Assembly (NCBI GenBank): GCA_021846485.1
Contig: JAJZWW010000193.1
Span: 1 to 6,497 of the forward strand
Direction of reading: 5' to 3'
Length of the DNA stretch: 6,497 bases
Source of the DNA: Actinomycetes bacterium
Lineage (GTDB): Bacteria > Actinomycetota > Acidimicrobiia > Acidimicrobiales > Palsa-688
Part shown: piece by piece, positions 5,370-6,497 of the stretch
How the letters are laid out: the number at the start of each line of letters is the position of its first letter
Position numbering within the stretch: the stretch's first letter is position 1
The notes under the pieces: generated by a model
What the model saw: only the letters and a program-made list of their open reading frames with translations
Databases searched by the model: none
Told to the model about the DNA's origin: nothing
Program-made: the position numbers and the translations under genes

Positions 5370-6406
5370 CTGGGCGCGCCCGGGGCGAGGGCGTCGATCA
5401 TCGCCCGCACGTCACCGCCGAGAGGGTAGAGGATCGGGCAGGTGCAGCCGTGCTCGAGGTACTGGGCCACCTTGGCCCGGCAGTCCTCGGCGGTGCCCGA
5501 AGCGGTGAGCAGCTCCACGACCTCGTCGGGCACGAGGCTCGCAGCCGCCTCCACCTGCTCGAGGGTCGCCGGCCAGGTCAGCACCCGGCCGATCTCCGCC
5601 AGCAGCTCACCGGGCACCCCTGAGGCGGCCATGATGTGGGGCTGCTGGCCGAGGTACTGGGTGACGAGCAGCCGGGCGGCGTCGAGGGCCTTCGCCCGGT
5701 CGTCGTCGAGCGAGCAGACCACCAGCTGGGGCCGGTCGAGCTCGTCGAGCGACCGGCCCGCCCGGGCCGCGCCGGCGGTCAGGTGGGCGATCGCCTCGGT
5801 GTCGTAGTCGGGGGAGACCAGGTAGTTGAGCACCACGCCGTCGGCGATCTCCCCGGCGAGCTCCATCATCTTCATCCCGGTGGCCCCCACGTAGATCGGC
5901 ACCTCCTTCGGCCGACGAGGCTGGTGCACGTAGTCCAGCTCGACGCCGTCCAAGTTCACGAAGCTGCCGTGGTAGGTGACCCGGCGGTCGGCCAGCAGTC
6001 CGCGGACCGCCTCGACCGTCTCGCGCATCGCGAGCAGCGGCCGGCGGCGGTCGATGCCCACCTTGGCGGCCAGGGGATCCCACCAAGCGCCGATGCCGAG
6101 CACCACCCGGCCGGGGGCGAGGTCGTCGAGGGTCGAGAACGTGGAGGCCAGCAGCGCGGGGTTGCGGGTCCAATTGTTGACCACTCCTGAGCCGACCCGG
6201 ATGCGGTCGGTGACCGCGGCGTAGGCGGCCATCGGGACAGTCGCCTCCCGCACCAGCCGGCTCTCGGCCTGCCAGACCGCCTCGAAGCCCCGCTCCTCGG
6301 CGTAGCAGGCGAGGGCCATCCCCTCGCGGATCGGGTGGGCGTCTTGGAGGTAGAGGGCGACGCGCCCGGGGCGGGGAGCGGGCGTCGGTGGGTCGGTCAA
6401 GGTCAC
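5366..6406 (-). CDS. LLM-class flavin/F420-dependent oxidoreductase (Mer-like)
   Basis: A 346-residue cytoplasmic TIM-barrel oxidoreductase of the bacterial luciferase superfamily, close in pattern to the F420-dependent methylenetetrahydromethanopterin reductase-like group. Seen: AEERGFEAVWQAESR (36-50); VTDRIRVGSGVVNNWTRNPA (65-84), with the GSGVVN strand where this group has its cofactor-contacting bulge; LDDLAPGRVVLGIGAWWDP (93-111); the late-barrel VPIYVGATGMKMMELAGEIA (169-188) followed by DGVVLN; and a C-terminal SGTAEDCRAKVAQYLEHGCT (303-322). The last is the usual 'GtpeevaerirayleaG' helix. Length is typical. The start is GTG with GAGGAGG 4 bases before it. F420 rather than FMN is inferred from the pattern and the actinobacterial setting; the substrate is unknown. 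The HTH_22 gene follows through a 4-base overlap, so they are co-transcribed. The upstream 91 bases show no convincing promoter. Confidence 0.9.
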   Translation of the reverse strand: MTLTDPPTPAPRPGRVALYLQDAHPIREGMALACYAEERGFEAVWQAESRLVREATVPMAAYAAVTDRIRVGSGVVNNWTRNPALLASTFSTLDDLAPGRVVLGIGAWWDPLAAKVGIDRRRPLLAMRETVEAVRGLLADRRVTYHGSFVNLDGVELDYVHQPRRPKEVPIYVGATGMKMMELAGEIADGVVLNYLVSPDYDTEAIAHLTAGAARAGRSLDELDRPQLVVCSLDDDRAKALDAARLLVTQYLGQQPHIMAASGVPGELLAEIGRVLTWPATLEQVEAAASLVPDEVVELLTASGTAEDCRAKVAQYLEHGCTCPILYPLGGDVRAMIDALAPGAPR

Positions 6407-6460
6407 TGGGCCTCCTCGGCTGGGCTGTCTCGGTGGCGGGCTTCGGGTGGCCGGCGAGCC

Positions 6461-6497
6461 GGGGGGGGGGGGGGGGCCGGCGGCGGGGGGAGAGGGG
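6461..6497. other. Poly-G run and G-rich low-complexity contig end
   Basis: Sixteen consecutive G at 6461-6476, then CCGG and further G-rich sequence to the last base. It is non-coding. Poly-G tails are a known artefact of two-colour sequencing chemistry and of assembly ends, so the bases here should not be trusted. A genuine G-rich intergenic tract is the alternative. Confidence 0.6.

Noticed and set aside
1..6497. tRNA, rRNA, CRISPR array, transposase, phage or toxin-antitoxin genes
   Set aside because: No such motifs, spaced repeats or terminal inverted repeats were seen on either strand.

Overview
The window is very GC-rich with strongly G/C-biased third codon positions. The gene set is TetR-type control, an NDP-forming acyl-CoA synthetase, a crotonase and an LLM/F420-type oxidoreductase. 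Together these suggest an actinobacterium (Actinomycetota), possibly an environmental or metagenome-assembled contig. Genus cannot be told from the sequence. The right edge ends in a 16-base G run that looks like a contig-end artefact.

Layout, left to right: (1) the 5' part of a minus-strand gene for a lipoprotein substrate-binding protein of a peptide-type ABC transporter, running off the left edge; (2) a minus-strand TetR/BetI-like repressor with a TTG start; (3) a divergent intergenic region holding a palindromic operator candidate; (4) a plus-strand two-gene operon, a fused CoA-binding/ligase/ATP-grasp acyl-CoA synthetase (NDP-forming) followed with no gap by an enoyl-CoA hydratase; (5) a small minus-strand zinc-ribbon protein whose 3' end overlaps the hydratase gene tail to tail; (6) a minus-strand pair, an LLM-class oxidoreductase followed through a 4-base GTGA overlap by a small HTH_22-type DNA-binding protein; (7) about 90 bases of G-rich sequence to the right edge with no recognisable gene.

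The most coherent reading is a regulated uptake-and-catabolism module. The lipoprotein would capture an organic substrate, the synthetase would make its CoA thioester, and the crotonase would hydrate the enoyl-CoA formed downstream. The TetR protein would control both sides through two related palindromes, one just upstream of the lipoprotein gene and one just upstream of the synthetase gene. The substrate cannot be read from the sequence. The families are all known. I see no phage, transposon, CRISPR, toxin-antitoxin or RNA gene, and no clear sign of a wholly new system; the shared-operator arrangement and the LLM/HTH_22 pair are the parts most worth following up.
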